DNA of 64,000 nt from Bacillus subtilis (GTDB taxonomy: Bacteria > Bacillota > Bacilli > Bacillales > Bacillaceae_C): assembly GCF_008764245.1 (NCBI RefSeq), contig NZ_VTQV01000022.1, positions 1 through 64,000 on the forward strand, given 5' to 3'. Under the pieces are notes generated by a model. The model made no database searches. It was given only the letters and a program-made list of their open reading frames with translations, and had not been told where the DNA came from. Within the stretch, counting starts at the first letter, position 1. Each line of letters begins with the position of its first letter. This document shows, in pieces, positions 36,533 through 46,563 of the stretch. The position numbers were made by a program, and so were the translations under genes.

Positions 36533-37207
36533 TTAAGAATTTGTTTTAATGGTAAAACCGCTTTCTTCGGACCATTCGGCATAAAAAATTTCCTGTATAT
36601 CTCTATAGCCTTCTTTATTTAGTTGGCTTAATAACCATTCTCTGTCTTTATCGATGAATTTAAGGTTTTTTTCTTTTATTCTTCCTTCATCAATAAGTAG
36701 GTGAGATAAGGAAGATTTAGCCGGGTGAAGATGTAACATTTCTGCTGTCACAGGAGAATAGGCCTCATTTTTCATTATACTTAATTGACCATTTGGCTCT
36801 AGAATAGCAAATTTTAATTCTTTGATCGAAAATATCCCCTGTTGACGGAGCATGGTTCTAAGCTGTTCTGATTCTAATTTATTTCTTTTAAGTTCTTTAA
36901 TATTTAGCTCTCCATCATTAATAATAATGGCGGGCTCTCCCTTGATGATTGGCTTGATTTTATCAAATTTACGTACGATTGCTTCGATGAAATAAATTAA
37001 AATCGCCCATAATATAATCGTGTAAAGGACTTCCCAGACGCTAACTTTTTCATCATAAACGGATTCCTCTAAGAAACCACCAATTACTAGAAGATAAACG
37101 AAATCGAATGGAGTGAATTGAGATAGTTCCTTTTTTCCTAAAAGACGAATGATTAACAACAAGATCATTAATCCGGAAATAACTTTAACGGTAATACTTG
37201 TATCCAT
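36533..37207 (-). CDS. DUF421 (YetF-family) membrane protein
   Basis: The 224-residue product has three membrane segments (about 5-85), then a cytoplasmic domain. The family core RLLGKKELSQFTPFDFVYLLVIG and the later KGEPAIIINDGELNIKELKRNKLESEQL and GQLSIMKN are all present. YetF-type proteins are found in spore formers and have uncertain function. It lies after sspI on the same strand, but a terminator separates them. Confidence 0.88.
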   Translation of the reverse strand: MDTSITVKVISGLMILLLIIRLLGKKELSQFTPFDFVYLLVIGGFLEESVYDEKVSVWEVLYTIILWAILIYFIEAIVRKFDKIKPIIKGEPAIIINDGELNIKELKRNKLESEQLRTMLRQQGIFSIKELKFAILEPNGQLSIMKNEAYSPVTAEMLHLHPAKSSLSHLLIDEGRIKEKNLKFIDKDREWLLSQLNKEGYRDIQEIFYAEWSEESGFTIKTNS

Positions 37208-37336
37208 ATTAACTCCTCCACATTCAAAACCTGTATAAAATGGCTTACCCGTTTTAGTTGGCTTTCAATCAGGAGTTGTTCTATTTTAGTTAAACGCTTG
37301 TTCAATGTTGATCACTTCGATTTTAGAACAATCCAT

Positions 37337-37369
37337 AAAAAAACCTGAATCCATAAACCAGATTCAGGT
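37337..37369 (-). terminator. Terminator of sspI
   Basis: On the minus strand ACCTGAATC and GATTCAGGT pair, followed by a run of seven U. Confidence 0.9.
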
Positions 37370-37407
37370 CAATATTAAGTTCTTAACTTCGGCTTTTTAA
37401 TGGATGT

Positions 37408-37614
37408 TTATTTTAATCCTTGCTCCAATGTTTCGAGCATCATACTTTGCTCCCTGGCATCTGCATTTTCCCAAATCACTTCAAATAAGACCCCTAGTCC
37501 AGGTAACATTTTTTCCTCTCCACGTTGAATCGCATCGACAATGGTTTCTTTTAATTGGGCTTGGTCATTGCCTGAAACATTATGAATAACTGCTTTACGT
37601 AAATTTAAATCCAT
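37408..37614 (-). CDS. sspI: Small acid-soluble spore protein SspI
   Basis: The 68-residue product matches SspI of B. subtilis in the opening [16 protein letters not shown] and in [21 protein letters not shown]. It is a minor spore-core protein made in the forespore. ATG 37614 is 8 nt from AAAGGAG; the ATG two codons before is too close. The frame continues upstream to 37659 without a ribosome site. Its presence shows a spore former. It is divergent from ysgA and has its own terminator. Confidence 0.95.
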   Translation of the reverse strand: MDLNLRKAVIHNVSGNDQAQLKETIVDAIQRGEEKMLPGLGVLFEVIWENADAREQSMMLETLEQGLK

Positions 37615-37713
37615 GATCATGGCTCCTTTATAGTAGATGTGATGTTTAGTTTTTCTCAAATAAGTTGTATATATGTATAATGAAGGAAGAAACTTTGGAA
37701 AGGCTTGAAAGAT

Positions 37714-38478
37714 ATGGAATATATAAAGTCGACAAAAAATGAAAAAGTCAAATTATGGAAAAAACTACTTTCGAAGAAATTTCGCGATCAAACAGGAACC
37801 TACTTAATTGAAGGGGAGCATTTAATACTAGAAGCATTGAAAACAAATGAGGTCGTCGAAATAATGATCCAAGAGGATAAGACGATTTCAAATGCTTGGT
37901 CATTAAATCACGAAAAAATATCGGTGTTCACTATTTCCGAAGAAATTAGCCAGCATATCTCTGATACAAAAAGCCCTCAAGGAATCTTTGCCGTATGTAA
38001 AAAAAGAAATACGAAAGTTGATTTTACTAAACATGCTCGCTTCCTTTTAATGGATGGTGTGCAAGATCCTGGTAATATTGGTACCATCATTCGGGCAGCG
38101 GATGCAGCGGGTGTGGATGTTGTGATTTTAGGAGAGGGATCTGGGGATGTTTACAATCCGAAAGTGATCCGATCAGCACAAGGTAGCCATTTTCACCTTA
38201 CGATTGAATCCGGAAATTTATCGAATTGGGTAAACCAAATAAAACAAAATGAAGTTCCTCTTTATGGTACGGCACTAGAAAAAGCAGTGGATTTCCAATC
38301 CATCACGCCAGCGAAATCCTTCGCCCTTGTGGTTGGAAATGAAGGGTCAGGTGTTTCGAGAGAAATTCTTGAAAAAACAGACCAAAATTTATATATTCCC
38401 ATCTATGGGCAAAGTGAATCTCTCAATGTTTCCATTGCTACCGGCATCTTGCTGTATCATTTGAGAAAATCGATTTGA
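37714..38478 (+). CDS. ysgA: TrmH/SpoU-family RNA methyltransferase YsgA
   Basis: The enzyme methylates rRNA or tRNA 2'-O-ribose with SAM. The 254-residue product has an N-terminal substrate-binding domain ([13 protein letters not shown]) and the SPOUT knot with [33 protein letters not shown] and [24 protein letters not shown] 37714 is 10 nt from GGAAAGG, while TTG 37705 touches it. The gene lies before pheST, as in B. subtilis; the pheS promoter overlaps its end. Confidence 0.93.
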   Translation: MEYIKSTKNEKVKLWKKLLSKKFRDQTGTYLIEGEHLILEALKTNEVVEIMIQEDKTISNAWSLNHEKISVFTISEEISQHISDTKSPQGIFAVCKKRNTKVDFTKHARFLLMDGVQDPGNIGTIIRAADAAGVDVVILGEGSGDVYNPKVIRSAQGSHFHLTIESGNLSNWVNQIKQNEVPLYGTALEKAVDFQSITPAKSFALVVGNEGSGVSREILEKTDQNLYIPIYGQSESLNVSIATGILLYHLRKSI

Positions 38479-38503
38479 ATTCATGAGCCGAAACGGCTAT
38501 AAT
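38475..38503 (+). promoter_or_regulatory. Sigma-A promoter of pheST
   Basis: TTGAAT (38475-38480), 17 bp, TATAAT (38498-38503), directly before the T-box leader. Confidence 0.85.
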
Positions 38504-38514
38504 GTGAATATCTA

Positions 38515-38800
38515 AATAATCGAAAGACGTCGACGGAGAAGAGTAGTTTGGGGGAAGCATTTAGGAAGAAAATGCCTTGACTGGAAGCATTTTTTGCCAA
38601 AACCAAATGAAGTTCACCTCCCGAGTTGGTATCAGGACCGTTTTATTGTGTTTAAAAAGTTAAAATTCCTTTTTGAACATCGTTACGTAAAGATACACCG
38701 GCACTTGCCGTTATGAGAATGAAGTGAACATGCTTGGCGTGTTTATAAGGGTGGTACCGCGACGACAAACCTCGTCCCTTTTTTAGGGATGAGGTTTTTA
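38515..38800 (+). promoter_or_regulatory. T-box leader of pheST
   Basis: The T-box AAGGGTGGTACCGCG is at 38747-38761. It is followed by the terminator AACCTCGTCCC (38768-38778) and GGGATGAGGTT with a T-run. A TTC triplet at 38613-38615 is the likely phenylalanine specifier. Uncharged tRNA-Phe should favour read-through. Confidence 0.92.
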
Positions 38801-38833
38801 TTTTAGAAAAAAACATAAGGAGGAATCTGCAAA

Positions 38834-39871
38834 GTGAGAGAAAGGTTGCAGGAACTTAAATCAGAAGCATTAGAAAAGATTAGAAGTTCATCCAATTTAA
38901 AAGAACTAAACGATCTCCGTGTTTCTTATCTAGGAAAAAAAGGTCCTATTACAGAGGTTTTACGAGGAATGGGAAAATTATCCGCTGAGGAACGACCAAA
39001 GATTGGGGCTTTAGCGAACACAATTAGAGAAAACATATCAGAAGTGATTACGGAAAAACGGAATGACTTAGAGAAGGCTGCTGTTCAAAAACAGTTAGAA
39101 TCCGAAACGATCGATGTCACTTTACCGGGTAGACCAGTCAAAACAGGTAGCCGCCATCCATTAACGAAAATCATTGAGGAAATTGAAGATTTGTTTATTG
39201 GCATGGGGTATCAAGTGGCAGAGGGTCCAGAAGTGGAAAAAGATTATTATAATTTCGAGGCGCTCAATTTGCCAAAAGGTCATCCAGCAAGAGATATGCA
39301 AGATACTTTCTATATCACAGAAGAATTGTTAATGCGGACACAGACATCACCAGTTCAAGCACGCACAATGGAAAAACATGAAGGAAAAGGGCCAATCAAA
39401 ATTATTTGTCCTGGTAAAGTATATCGTCGTGATCATGACGATGCGACTCATTCCCATCAGTTTACCCAAATCGAAGGACTTGTTGTTGATGAGAATATCA
39501 CAATGGCAGATTTGAAGGGAACGCTAGATGTCTTTGCGAAGAAAATGTTTGGAGCAGATCGCGAAATCCGTCTACGTCCAAGCTTCTTTCCCTTTACAGA
39601 ACCATCCGTAGAAATGGATATCTCCTGTAAAATTTGTGCTGGATCCGGATGTCGAATTTGTAAACAAACTGGCTGGATCGAAATATTAGGGGCAGGGATG
39701 GTTCATCCGAATGTTCTGCAGATGTCTGGATTTGATCCGGAGAAATATACTGGTTTTGCCTTTGGTATGGGTCCTGAACGGATTGCCATGCTGAAATATG
39801 GAATTGATGATATTCGGCATTTCTATACAAATGATATTCGGTTCTTACAACAATTTTCGGTGCAAGAATAG
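38834..39871 (+). CDS. pheS: Phenylalanyl-tRNA synthetase alpha subunit
   Basis: With PheT it forms the alpha2beta2 enzyme that charges tRNA-Phe. The 345-residue product has an N-terminal coiled coil (1-85), then the class II core with [22 protein letters not shown]-like [37 protein letters not shown] and [14 protein letters not shown]. The start GTG 38834 follows AGGAGG. pheT starts 17 bp downstream, and the T-box controls both. Confidence 0.98.
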   Translation: MRERLQELKSEALEKIRSSSNLKELNDLRVSYLGKKGPITEVLRGMGKLSAEERPKIGALANTIRENISEVITEKRNDLEKAAVQKQLESETIDVTLPGRPVKTGSRHPLTKIIEEIEDLFIGMGYQVAEGPEVEKDYYNFEALNLPKGHPARDMQDTFYITEELLMRTQTSPVQARTMEKHEGKGPIKIICPGKVYRRDHDDATHSHQFTQIEGLVVDENITMADLKGTLDVFAKKMFGADREIRLRPSFFPFTEPSVEMDISCKICAGSGCRICKQTGWIEILGAGMVHPNVLQMSGFDPEKYTGFAFGMGPERIAMLKYGIDDIRHFYTNDIRFLQQFSVQE

Positions 39872-39888
39872 GGATAGGAGGATAAAAA

Positions 39889-42303
39889 ATGCTTGTTTCT
39901 TATAAATGGCTGCAAGAATATGTCAATCTTGCAGGAGTATCCGCAACTGAATTAGCAGAAAAAATTACGAGAAGTGGAATTGAAGTCGATGGCGTTGAAC
40001 AAAAAAGTGCAGGCGTGAAAAATGTTGTCGTGGGCCATGTACTTGAATGTGAAAAACATCCAGAAGCTGATAAATTAAATAAATGTTTAGTGGATGTAGG
40101 GGAAGAGGAGCCTGTGCAAATTATCTGTGGCGCACCTAATGTCGCGAAAGATCAGAAGGTAGCTGTTGCGAAGGTTGGTGCAGTTCTTCCAGGAAATTTT
40201 AAAATTAAGAAAGCGAAATTACGTGGCGAAGTTTCAAATGGAATGATCTGTTCCCTTCAGGAACTAGGAATAGAAGGGAAACTCGTTTCTAAGGAATTTG
40301 CAGAGGGAATCTTTGTCTTTCCTAATGACGTAGAAGTTGGAGCGGATGCCTTAGCATTATTGAACTTAGATGATGAAGTATTAGAGCTTGATCTTACTCC
40401 GAACCGTGCCGATGCGCTTAGCATGCTTGGCGTAGCCTATGAAACAGCGGCCATCCTTGATCATAAAATCAAATTACCGGAAACAGAACTTGAGGCCGGC
40501 TCGGAAAAGACCGAAGACTATATTGCGGTTAAGGTTGAGGCGAGCGAGGAAAATCCTTTATATACAGCCAAAGTGATACGCAATGTGAAAATAGGTCCAT
40601 CCCCGTTATGGATGCAAACGCGTCTTATGTCTGCCGGAATCCGCCCCCATAATAATGTGGTGGATATTACCAATTATATTTTATTGGAATACGGTCAGCC
40701 GCTTCACGCTTTTGATTATGATAAATTGGGTTCGAAAGAAGTCGTTGTGAGGCTTGCCCATGAAGGGGAGAAACTGGTGACGCTTGATGGTGTGGAACGA
40801 ACACTGACGAGTGAGCAGATGGTGATCACGAATGGTTCTGAACCTATTGCCCTAGCTGGCGTTATGGGTGGGGAGGAATCTGAAGTAACGAGTGAAACCA
40901 CGACTGTTTTACTTGAATCGGCTTATTTTGCCGGCCCATCTGTTCGCGCGACTTCTAAACGCCACGGCCTAAGAAGTGAAGCTAGTGCTAGATATGAAAA
41001 AGGAGTGGATCCTACCCGTGTTCGTCCCGCAGCAGAACGAGCAGCTAAGCTTATGGCAGAGCTTGCAGGGGGAGAGGTGTTAGAAGGACGGGTAGAGGAT
41101 GATCATTTAACGATTGAACCTGTCACTCTCTCCATTACATTGGACAAAATAAACCGCGTATTAGGAACGAAGATTACTGAGTCTGAAGTGCTTTCAATTT
41201 TTAGAAGGTTACAATTTGAGGCATCTGTCGAAGAGGGGACTTTTACAGTGACTGCGCCTCCTCGTCGTGGAGATATTACGATTGAAGAAGATTTGATTGA
41301 GGAAGTGGCACGTTTATATGGCTATGACCTCTTACCGAAGACTTTGCCGAAGGGGGCCGCTACTTCTGGTGGGTTAACGAAAGATCAGGAAAAACGCCGA
41401 TCAGCAAGGGATTACCTTGAAGGAGCGGGACTTTATCAAACGCTCACCTATTCTTTGACTTCCGAAGAAAAGTCCCCCCAATTTGCGCTCGAAACACGGG
41501 AACCCGTGAAACTAGCGATGCCTATGAGTGAGGAGCATAGCTGTTTGCGAATGAGTATTATTCCGCAACTCTTAGAATCTGTCGCGTACAATATCGCCAG
41601 GCAACAAGAAACAGTTGGTTTTTATGAAATAGGTTCTGTTTTTCTTAATAACGGGCAAAATCAGCAACCTGATGAACAGGAACATATTGCAGGTGCCTTA
41701 ACAGGTTTGTGGGTAGAGAATGCCTGGCAAGGTGAAAAGAAACCAGTTGATTTCTATGTAGCCAAAGGGATTTTAGAAGGACTGTTTGAAAGAATGGGTG
41801 TAGCGGACAAAGTAGAATGGCGTGCAGCGAAAATAGATGGTATGCATCCAGGGAGAACCGCAGAAATTGTCCTTACCGGTGAAGTGATTGGCTTTGTTGG
41901 TGAACTTCATCCAACAATGGAAAAAGAATGGGATCTAAAAAATACGTATGTATTTGAAATCAAGGCTGAACCGATCTTCCACTATAATCTACCTGAATTA
42001 AAATATGTGCCAATTCCTAAATTCCCATCGATTTCAAGAGATATTGCCCTTGTTGTCGATACGACAGTGACGGCTGGCACTCTGGAAAATATTATCCAAG
42101 AAGCTGGTGGAAAACTTCTAAAATCGATTAAGGTATTTGATCTATATGAAGGGGAACATATGAAAAAAGGGAAAAAATCAATTGCTTTCTCGTTAATTTA
42201 TGCAGATCCTGAAAGAACATTAACGGATGAAGAAGTAGTGAAAGCACATGAAAAAGTATTAACAGCAGTAAAAGATAAAGCGGGAGCAGAACTCAGGGGA
42301 TAG
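39889..42303 (+). CDS. pheT: Phenylalanyl-tRNA synthetase beta subunit
   Basis: The 804-residue product has the expected length and domains: a tRNA-binding EMAP-like domain (about 40-150), B3/B4 editing domain with [23 protein letters not shown], a B5 domain, the inactive class II core and the C-terminal FDX-ACB anticodon domain. It completes the enzyme with PheS and edits Tyr-tRNA-Phe. ATG 39889 follows ATAGGAGG. A bidirectional terminator lies just after the gene, shared with convergent rnhC. Confidence 0.98.
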   Translation: MLVSYKWLQEYVNLAGVSATELAEKITRSGIEVDGVEQKSAGVKNVVVGHVLECEKHPEADKLNKCLVDVGEEEPVQIICGAPNVAKDQKVAVAKVGAVLPGNFKIKKAKLRGEVSNGMICSLQELGIEGKLVSKEFAEGIFVFPNDVEVGADALALLNLDDEVLELDLTPNRADALSMLGVAYETAAILDHKIKLPETELEAGSEKTEDYIAVKVEASEENPLYTAKVIRNVKIGPSPLWMQTRLMSAGIRPHNNVVDITNYILLEYGQPLHAFDYDKLGSKEVVVRLAHEGEKLVTLDGVERTLTSEQMVITNGSEPIALAGVMGGEESEVTSETTTVLLESAYFAGPSVRATSKRHGLRSEASARYEKGVDPTRVRPAAERAAKLMAELAGGEVLEGRVEDDHLTIEPVTLSITLDKINRVLGTKITESEVLSIFRRLQFEASVEEGTFTVTAPPRRGDITIEEDLIEEVARLYGYDLLPKTLPKGAATSGGLTKDQEKRRSARDYLEGAGLYQTLTYSLTSEEKSPQFALETREPVKLAMPMSEEHSCLRMSIIPQLLESVAYNIARQQETVGFYEIGSVFLNNGQNQQPDEQEHIAGALTGLWVENAWQGEKKPVDFYVAKGILEGLFERMGVADKVEWRAAKIDGMHPGRTAEIVLTGEVIGFVGELHPTMEKEWDLKNTYVFEIKAEPIFHYNLPELKYVPIPKFPSISRDIALVVDTTVTAGTLENIIQEAGGKLLKSIKVFDLYEGEHMKKGKKSIAFSLIYADPERTLTDEEVVKAHEKVLTAVKDKAGAELRG

Positions 42304-42320
42304 GATCTAGCAGGCAACAC

Positions 42321-42367
42321 AAAAAGGTAGAAACGACTCGGGCGATCTGAGTTGTTTCTACCTTTTT
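42321..42367. terminator. Bidirectional terminator between pheT and rnhC
   Basis: Positions 42321-42339 and 42349-42367 pair over 19 bp with one G-U. The arms begin with five A and end with five T. Confidence 0.93.
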
Positions 42368-42371
42368 ATAT

Positions 42372-43304
42372 TTATACTCTTGCGATTTTTCTCGCTTTAT
42401 TCGTGTTGGCAAAATGCATTTTCGTAAACTTATGAAGAGCATCTAAACCATGAGATTTAATCAGACGAGCGGCATCTTGGTCTACTTTAGGGCCAGCTCC
42501 CTTTGTTAACTTAAATCCGGCTTTTTGACTTAGTTGATCCATCGCTTTTAAGAAAGCATAACGAGCTAAGATGGAGGCAGCCGCAACGGAAAGATGTATA
42601 CTTTCCGCTTTTGTACTAAAATAAACATTCTCTCGGCACACTTCTTTAACTCCTTGTAGATGCCGGTAATAGACAGGTGCCTCTGCAAATTGGTCGATAA
42701 GAATCGCATCCGGTTTTTCAGGTTCTATTTTCTTGAGTAGATGATTCAAAGCTTGATTATGTAATCTAGCCGTGATTTTCCCTTGTGTCATCCCAGAAGA
42801 CTGCAGTTGATTATATTTTTCATTTGGTAATGTTAAGAGACTATATGGTAAAAATGTTAAGAGATCCTTCGCAATCTTGACAATTTCTGTATCTGTTAGA
42901 TTTTTTGAATCTTGTACACCTAATTCTTTGACAAGAGGAAGCTGTTCTTTTTTCACATAAGCTGCCACAACGGTCATTGGGCCAAAATAATCTCCTTTAC
43001 CAACTTCGTCTGAACCAATCACAGATAAAGATGAAATATTAGCAGGCAAAGGGGTGCCGGACGATTTCTTTTTGGAGGGAACAGTTTTCTTTGTTGGAAG
43101 TACCTCTCCCCATTGTTTTGCTTCAGCTTCATTCCCTGCCCCTTGGAACATGACTTTTCCAGACCGATAGGCTGTAATCGTGCAGCCTTGTTTTTTAGCC
43201 GAAAACACACTTCCCGGCGGATTGTTTGCTTTCAAATATTGTTCATAATAGCTCTTCATTTTTTCGATTTCAGCTTGATTTACCTGAATAACTGTATTTG
43301 CCAA
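42372..43304 (-). CDS. rnhC: Ribonuclease HIII
   Basis: RNase HIII degrades the RNA of RNA-DNA hybrids. The 310-residue product has an N-terminal TBP-like substrate-binding domain (1-85), then the RNase HII-like catalytic domain with SDEVGKGDYFGP (Asp and Glu of the active site), LGVQDSKNLTD and ILIDQFA. The start is TTG 43304 after AAAGGGAAGTG. It is convergent with pheT and divergent from zapA, as in B. subtilis. A large palindromic element (repeat C) lies between it and zapA. Confidence 0.95.
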   Translation of the reverse strand: MANTVIQVNQAEIEKMKSYYEQYLKANNPPGSVFSAKKQGCTITAYRSGKVMFQGAGNEAEAKQWGEVLPTKKTVPSKKKSSGTPLPANISSLSVIGSDEVGKGDYFGPMTVVAAYVKKEQLPLVKELGVQDSKNLTDTEIVKIAKDLLTFLPYSLLTLPNEKYNQLQSSGMTQGKITARLHNQALNHLLKKIEPEKPDAILIDQFAEAPVYYRHLQGVKEVCRENVYFSTKAESIHLSVAAASILARYAFLKAMDQLSQKAGFKLTKGAGPKVDQDAARLIKSHGLDALHKFTKMHFANTNKARKIARV

Positions 43305-43340
43305 CCAATCACTTCCCTTTCTAATAAATACCCTTAAAGT

Positions 43341-43644
43341 GCGTGTTCAAAAAGGAGGATAAAAAGGACCCGTCGGCGACTACGCTGACGTCCTGTCAGC
43401 TACGCCGACACTAGCACTTCCTGTGCGTCGAAAGTTCGAGGCGGCGCAGTTTCGAGCACAAGGAAAGCTTCCCTGAATCAGCATCGCACGCCGGAAAAGT
43501 AGTTTTCTTTTCCAAGGAGCGGAGAAGCAAGCCAACGAAGAAATTCGCAGTGTCATTTTTACCGAGGCCTGCAGGACGCAGGTCACAAAGGCGTGGCGAT
43601 TGTTGTCGCGAATTTAGCCTTTGATCCTTACTTTTTGAACATCC
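43341..43644. repeat. Large palindromic intergenic element (repeat C)
   Basis: The ends GTGTTCAAAAAGGAGGAT (43343-43360) and ATCCTTACTTTTTGAACAT (43624-43642) are near-perfect inverted repeats about 300 bp apart. The interior is GC-rich compared with the flanks and contains further inverted pieces (GTCGGCG, CGACAACAATCGCCA-like). It holds no credible gene; frames across it are on both strands and lack ribosome sites. It looks like a non-autonomous mobile or structured repeat. Confidence 0.65.
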
Positions 43645-43820
43645 TCTTAAAGAATCCTTAAGATAAGTTTAACATAAATATAATTAAAACAAGGAACTGC
43701 AAAAATTTCACTAAATAAAAAGTAAAAGCAGAATAAGATCATCAACTTTTTCTTATTCCCATCTGTTTTCATTCATGATATGATATGTTGTAGGATTTTA
43801 TCGAAAAGAGGGGAAAAGAA

Positions 43821-44081
43821 ATGTCTGGTCAAGAGAAGGTAAGAGTTTCTGTTGTGATTTATGGAAAACAGTATACAATCACAGGAACTGAATCCCCTGA
43901 TCATATGAAGGACGTTGCAGGAATTGTCGATGAAAAAATGCGCGAAATCAACTCGATTAATCCAAATTTGAATACTGAAACATTAGCAGTATTAACAGCA
44001 GTTAATTCAATTCATGAATATATGAAATTACAAGAAGAGTATGAACGAATTCTGCAAGAACTTAATCGTATAAAGGAATGA
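43821..44081 (+). CDS. zapA: Cell division protein ZapA
   Basis: ZapA stabilises FtsZ filament bundles at the division site. The 86-residue product has the short N-terminal domain with RVSVVIYGKQYTITG and the long C-terminal coiled coil typical of the family. ATG 43821 follows GAGGGGAAA. cvpA starts 6 bp after it. Confidence 0.95.
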   Translation: MSGQEKVRVSVVIYGKQYTITGTESPDHMKDVAGIVDEKMREINSINPNLNTETLAVLTAVNSIHEYMKLQEEYERILQELNRIKE

Positions 44082-44087
44082 CCAATT

Positions 44088-44630
44088 ATGTTAGATTTGG
44101 CTTTAATAGTGTTATTAATAGCGGGCTTTCTCATAGGAGTAAAGAGAGGTTTCATTTTACAATTGATTCATATGATCGGGTTCGTTGTTTCTTTTGTTGT
44201 AGCTTATTTGTATTATGATACAGTTGCTCCAAAATTAAGACTTTGGATCCCGTATCCTGATTTAGGTTCGGAAAATGGTTTTAAAATGTTTTTAGATGGT
44301 TCCAATTTTGATGAGGCTTTTTATCGGGCGATTGCCTTTGTGATCATTTTTATTGCGACTAGAATTGTGTTAGGAATCATTGGGTCTGCCTTAGATATTG
44401 TCGCTAGTTTGCCCGTAATTAAATGGCTGAATATTAGCGCTGGTGGAGTTTTGGGGGCAATGGAAATCTATTTATTTATGTTTATTCTCTTGTACATTGC
44501 TGCATTAGTTCCAATGGCCTCTATTCAAACAGCTCTGGAAGGTTCCGCCTTATCTGAAATGATTTTAAAGCATACACCTTATTTTTCGGCCGAAATCAAA
44601 AAATGGTGGATTGACTTTGTTCAGAGTTAG
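44088..44630 (+). CDS. yshB: CvpA family membrane protein YshB
   Basis: The 180-residue product has four hydrophobic segments and the CvpA pattern GFLIGVKRGFILQLIHMIGFVVSFVVAYLYYD. In E. coli CvpA is needed for colicin V production; the role in Bacillus is unclear. The 6-bp gap after zapA suggests a shared transcript, in the order known for B. subtilis. A hairpin terminator comes before polX. Confidence 0.92.
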   Translation: MLDLALIVLLIAGFLIGVKRGFILQLIHMIGFVVSFVVAYLYYDTVAPKLRLWIPYPDLGSENGFKMFLDGSNFDEAFYRAIAFVIIFIATRIVLGIIGSALDIVASLPVIKWLNISAGGVLGAMEIYLFMFILLYIAALVPMASIQTALEGSALSEMILKHTPYFSAEIKKWWIDFVQS

Positions 44631-44724
44631 GATAGCTAAGGTGTAGGGGATGTGCTAGATTGATACTTTAAGAAGTTGTGTCTACAGCGGTTCATCTATC
44701 ATGCGCTTCTATTAAGTGATAAGC

Positions 44725-44760
44725 AAAACTTCTCTTTTTGAAAGGGAAGTTTTTCTTTTT
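44725..44760 (+). terminator. Terminator after yshB
   Basis: AAAACTTCTCTTT (44725-44737) pairs with AAAGGGAAGTTTT (44741-44753), followed by a U-rich tail. Confidence 0.8.
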
Positions 44761-44816
44761 ACAATTGGTTTTGATAGAATATGTTAAGGAAGAATGTTGA
44801 GTGGTTGGTGATAAAT

Positions 44817-46535
44817 ATGAGTATAAACAAAAAAGATGTCATTCGTCTGCTTGAACAGATTGCTATATATATGGAATTAAAGGGAGAAAATCCATTTAAA
44901 ATTTCAGCTTTTCGTAAGGCTGCCTTTGCTTTAGAAGCAGATGATCGCAGTCTGTCCGAAATTTCCCACTTTGCTGAGTTACCCGGGATTGGAAAAGGAA
45001 CGGAAGCTGTGATTGAAGAATATATATCCCAGGGACATTCTAGCGTTTTATCTTCTTTGCAAGAAGAAGTTCCAAAGGGGTTAATCCCTCTATTACAGCT
45101 ACCTGGACTTGGTGGAAAGAAAATTTCCCGATTGTATCAAGAATTAGGAGTTGTGGACATTGAAACTTTAAAAGCAGCCTGTGAAAGTAATCAGGTAGCC
45201 GGCTTAAAAGGTTTCGGAAAAAAAACTCAAGAGAAGATTTTAGAAGCGATTGCAGGGGCGGGAAGTCAACCAGACCGTCTTCCAATTGCCTACATGTTAC
45301 CTATTGCAGAAAGTATTGAGCAATACCTACGGAAAATCAAGGAAGTGAGCGAGTTTTCTCGTGCTGGAAGCTTAAGACGAATGAAGGAAACTATGAAAGA
45401 TTTAGACTATGTTATTGCGACTGAACATGGTCAAACTGTGAAAAATGCTTTATTAACAATGCCCGGTGTGCAAGATGCTACGGCTAGTGGCGATACAAAG
45501 ATTACATTGATTCTATCAGGACAATTCCAAGTTTCAGTTGATTTTCGCCTTGTACAACCAGAAGAGTTTGCCTCGGCTTTGCATCATTTTACAGGTTCAA
45601 AGGAACATAATATCCGGATGCGGCAGCGTGCAAAAGAACAAAATGAAAAAATTAGTGAATATGGAGTAGAGAAGACGGAGACGGGGCAGATGCAGACTTT
45701 TTCGTCGGAAGCTGAACTGTATCATCATTTTCAATTGCCTTTGATTCCACCTGAAATAAGAGAGGATGGCAAGGAAATAGATGATTATCATGCGGATCTT
45801 TCGTTTATTGAAATCGACGATATAAAAGGTGATCTACACATGCATACAACTTGGTCAGATGGTGCCTACTCGATCGAAGAAATGGTTGAGGCATGTCGAA
45901 GAAAAGGGTACCAATATATGGCGATCACAGACCACTCCGAATTTCTTAAAGTGGCGAATGGGCTTTCACCTGATCGATTAAGGAGTCAAATAGAGGAAAT
46001 TCGAAAAATAAATGAGAAGTACCACGATATTACGATTTTAGCTGGGGTTGAAATGGATATACTGCCAGATGGAAGCCTCAATTATGCGGATGATTTATTA
46101 GCGGAGTTAGACCTTGTCATTGCTTCCATCCATTCAAGCTTTTCCCAGCCACAAGCTAAAATCATGGAGCGCCTCAAAAATGCGCTGGAAAATCCATATG
46201 TTGATATTATTGCTCATCCAACAGGGCGCTTAATTGGCAGACGGGATGGATATGATGTCGATATGCCGCTATTAATTGAGCTTGCCAGACAAACCGGTAC
46301 AGCTTTAGAATTAAATGCGAATCCTGCACGCCTTGACCTTTCTGCGACGAATATTCGAATGGCGCACAAGGCAGGGGTCAAAATAGCGATTAATACAGAC
46401 GCCCATAATAAAGAAAACCTTGAATACATGAAAGTGGGGATATCATCCGCTAGGAAAGGTTGGCTTCCAGCTTCTTCTGTTCTTAATGCGTTGCCACTAG
46501 AGGAATTGCTGCAATTTTTAAGAAGAAATAAGTAG
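44817..46535 (+). CDS. polX: DNA polymerase/3'-5' exonuclease PolX
   Basis: PolX fills short gaps in base-excision repair and has a PHP-type exonuclease. The 572-residue product has helix-hairpin-helix repeats ([28 protein letters not shown]), the polymerase site [19 protein letters not shown] with GDTK, and the C-terminal PHP domain with [23 protein letters not shown] and INTDAHN. ATG 44817 gives the usual [13 protein letters not shown] start, although its ribosome site (GGTGAT) is weak; ATG 44781 lacks one. mutS2 follows in 28 bp. Confidence 0.97.
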   Translation: MSINKKDVIRLLEQIAIYMELKGENPFKISAFRKAAFALEADDRSLSEISHFAELPGIGKGTEAVIEEYISQGHSSVLSSLQEEVPKGLIPLLQLPGLGGKKISRLYQELGVVDIETLKAACESNQVAGLKGFGKKTQEKILEAIAGAGSQPDRLPIAYMLPIAESIEQYLRKIKEVSEFSRAGSLRRMKETMKDLDYVIATEHGQTVKNALLTMPGVQDATASGDTKITLILSGQFQVSVDFRLVQPEEFASALHHFTGSKEHNIRMRQRAKEQNEKISEYGVEKTETGQMQTFSSEAELYHHFQLPLIPPEIREDGKEIDDYHADLSFIEIDDIKGDLHMHTTWSDGAYSIEEMVEACRRKGYQYMAITDHSEFLKVANGLSPDRLRSQIEEIRKINEKYHDITILAGVEMDILPDGSLNYADDLLAELDLVIASIHSSFSQPQAKIMERLKNALENPYVDIIAHPTGRLIGRRDGYDVDMPLLIELARQTGTALELNANPARLDLSATNIRMAHKAGVKIAINTDAHNKENLEYMKVGISSARKGWLPASSVLNALPLEELLQFLRRNK

Positions 46536-46563
46536 AGTGAAAACTAGGGGGGAGTCCAACTCC

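Noticed and set aside
43380-43586. 68-codon Cys/Arg-rich minus-strand frame in repeat C
   Set aside because: Its odd composition comes from the GC-rich palindromic element; no ribosome site is seen.
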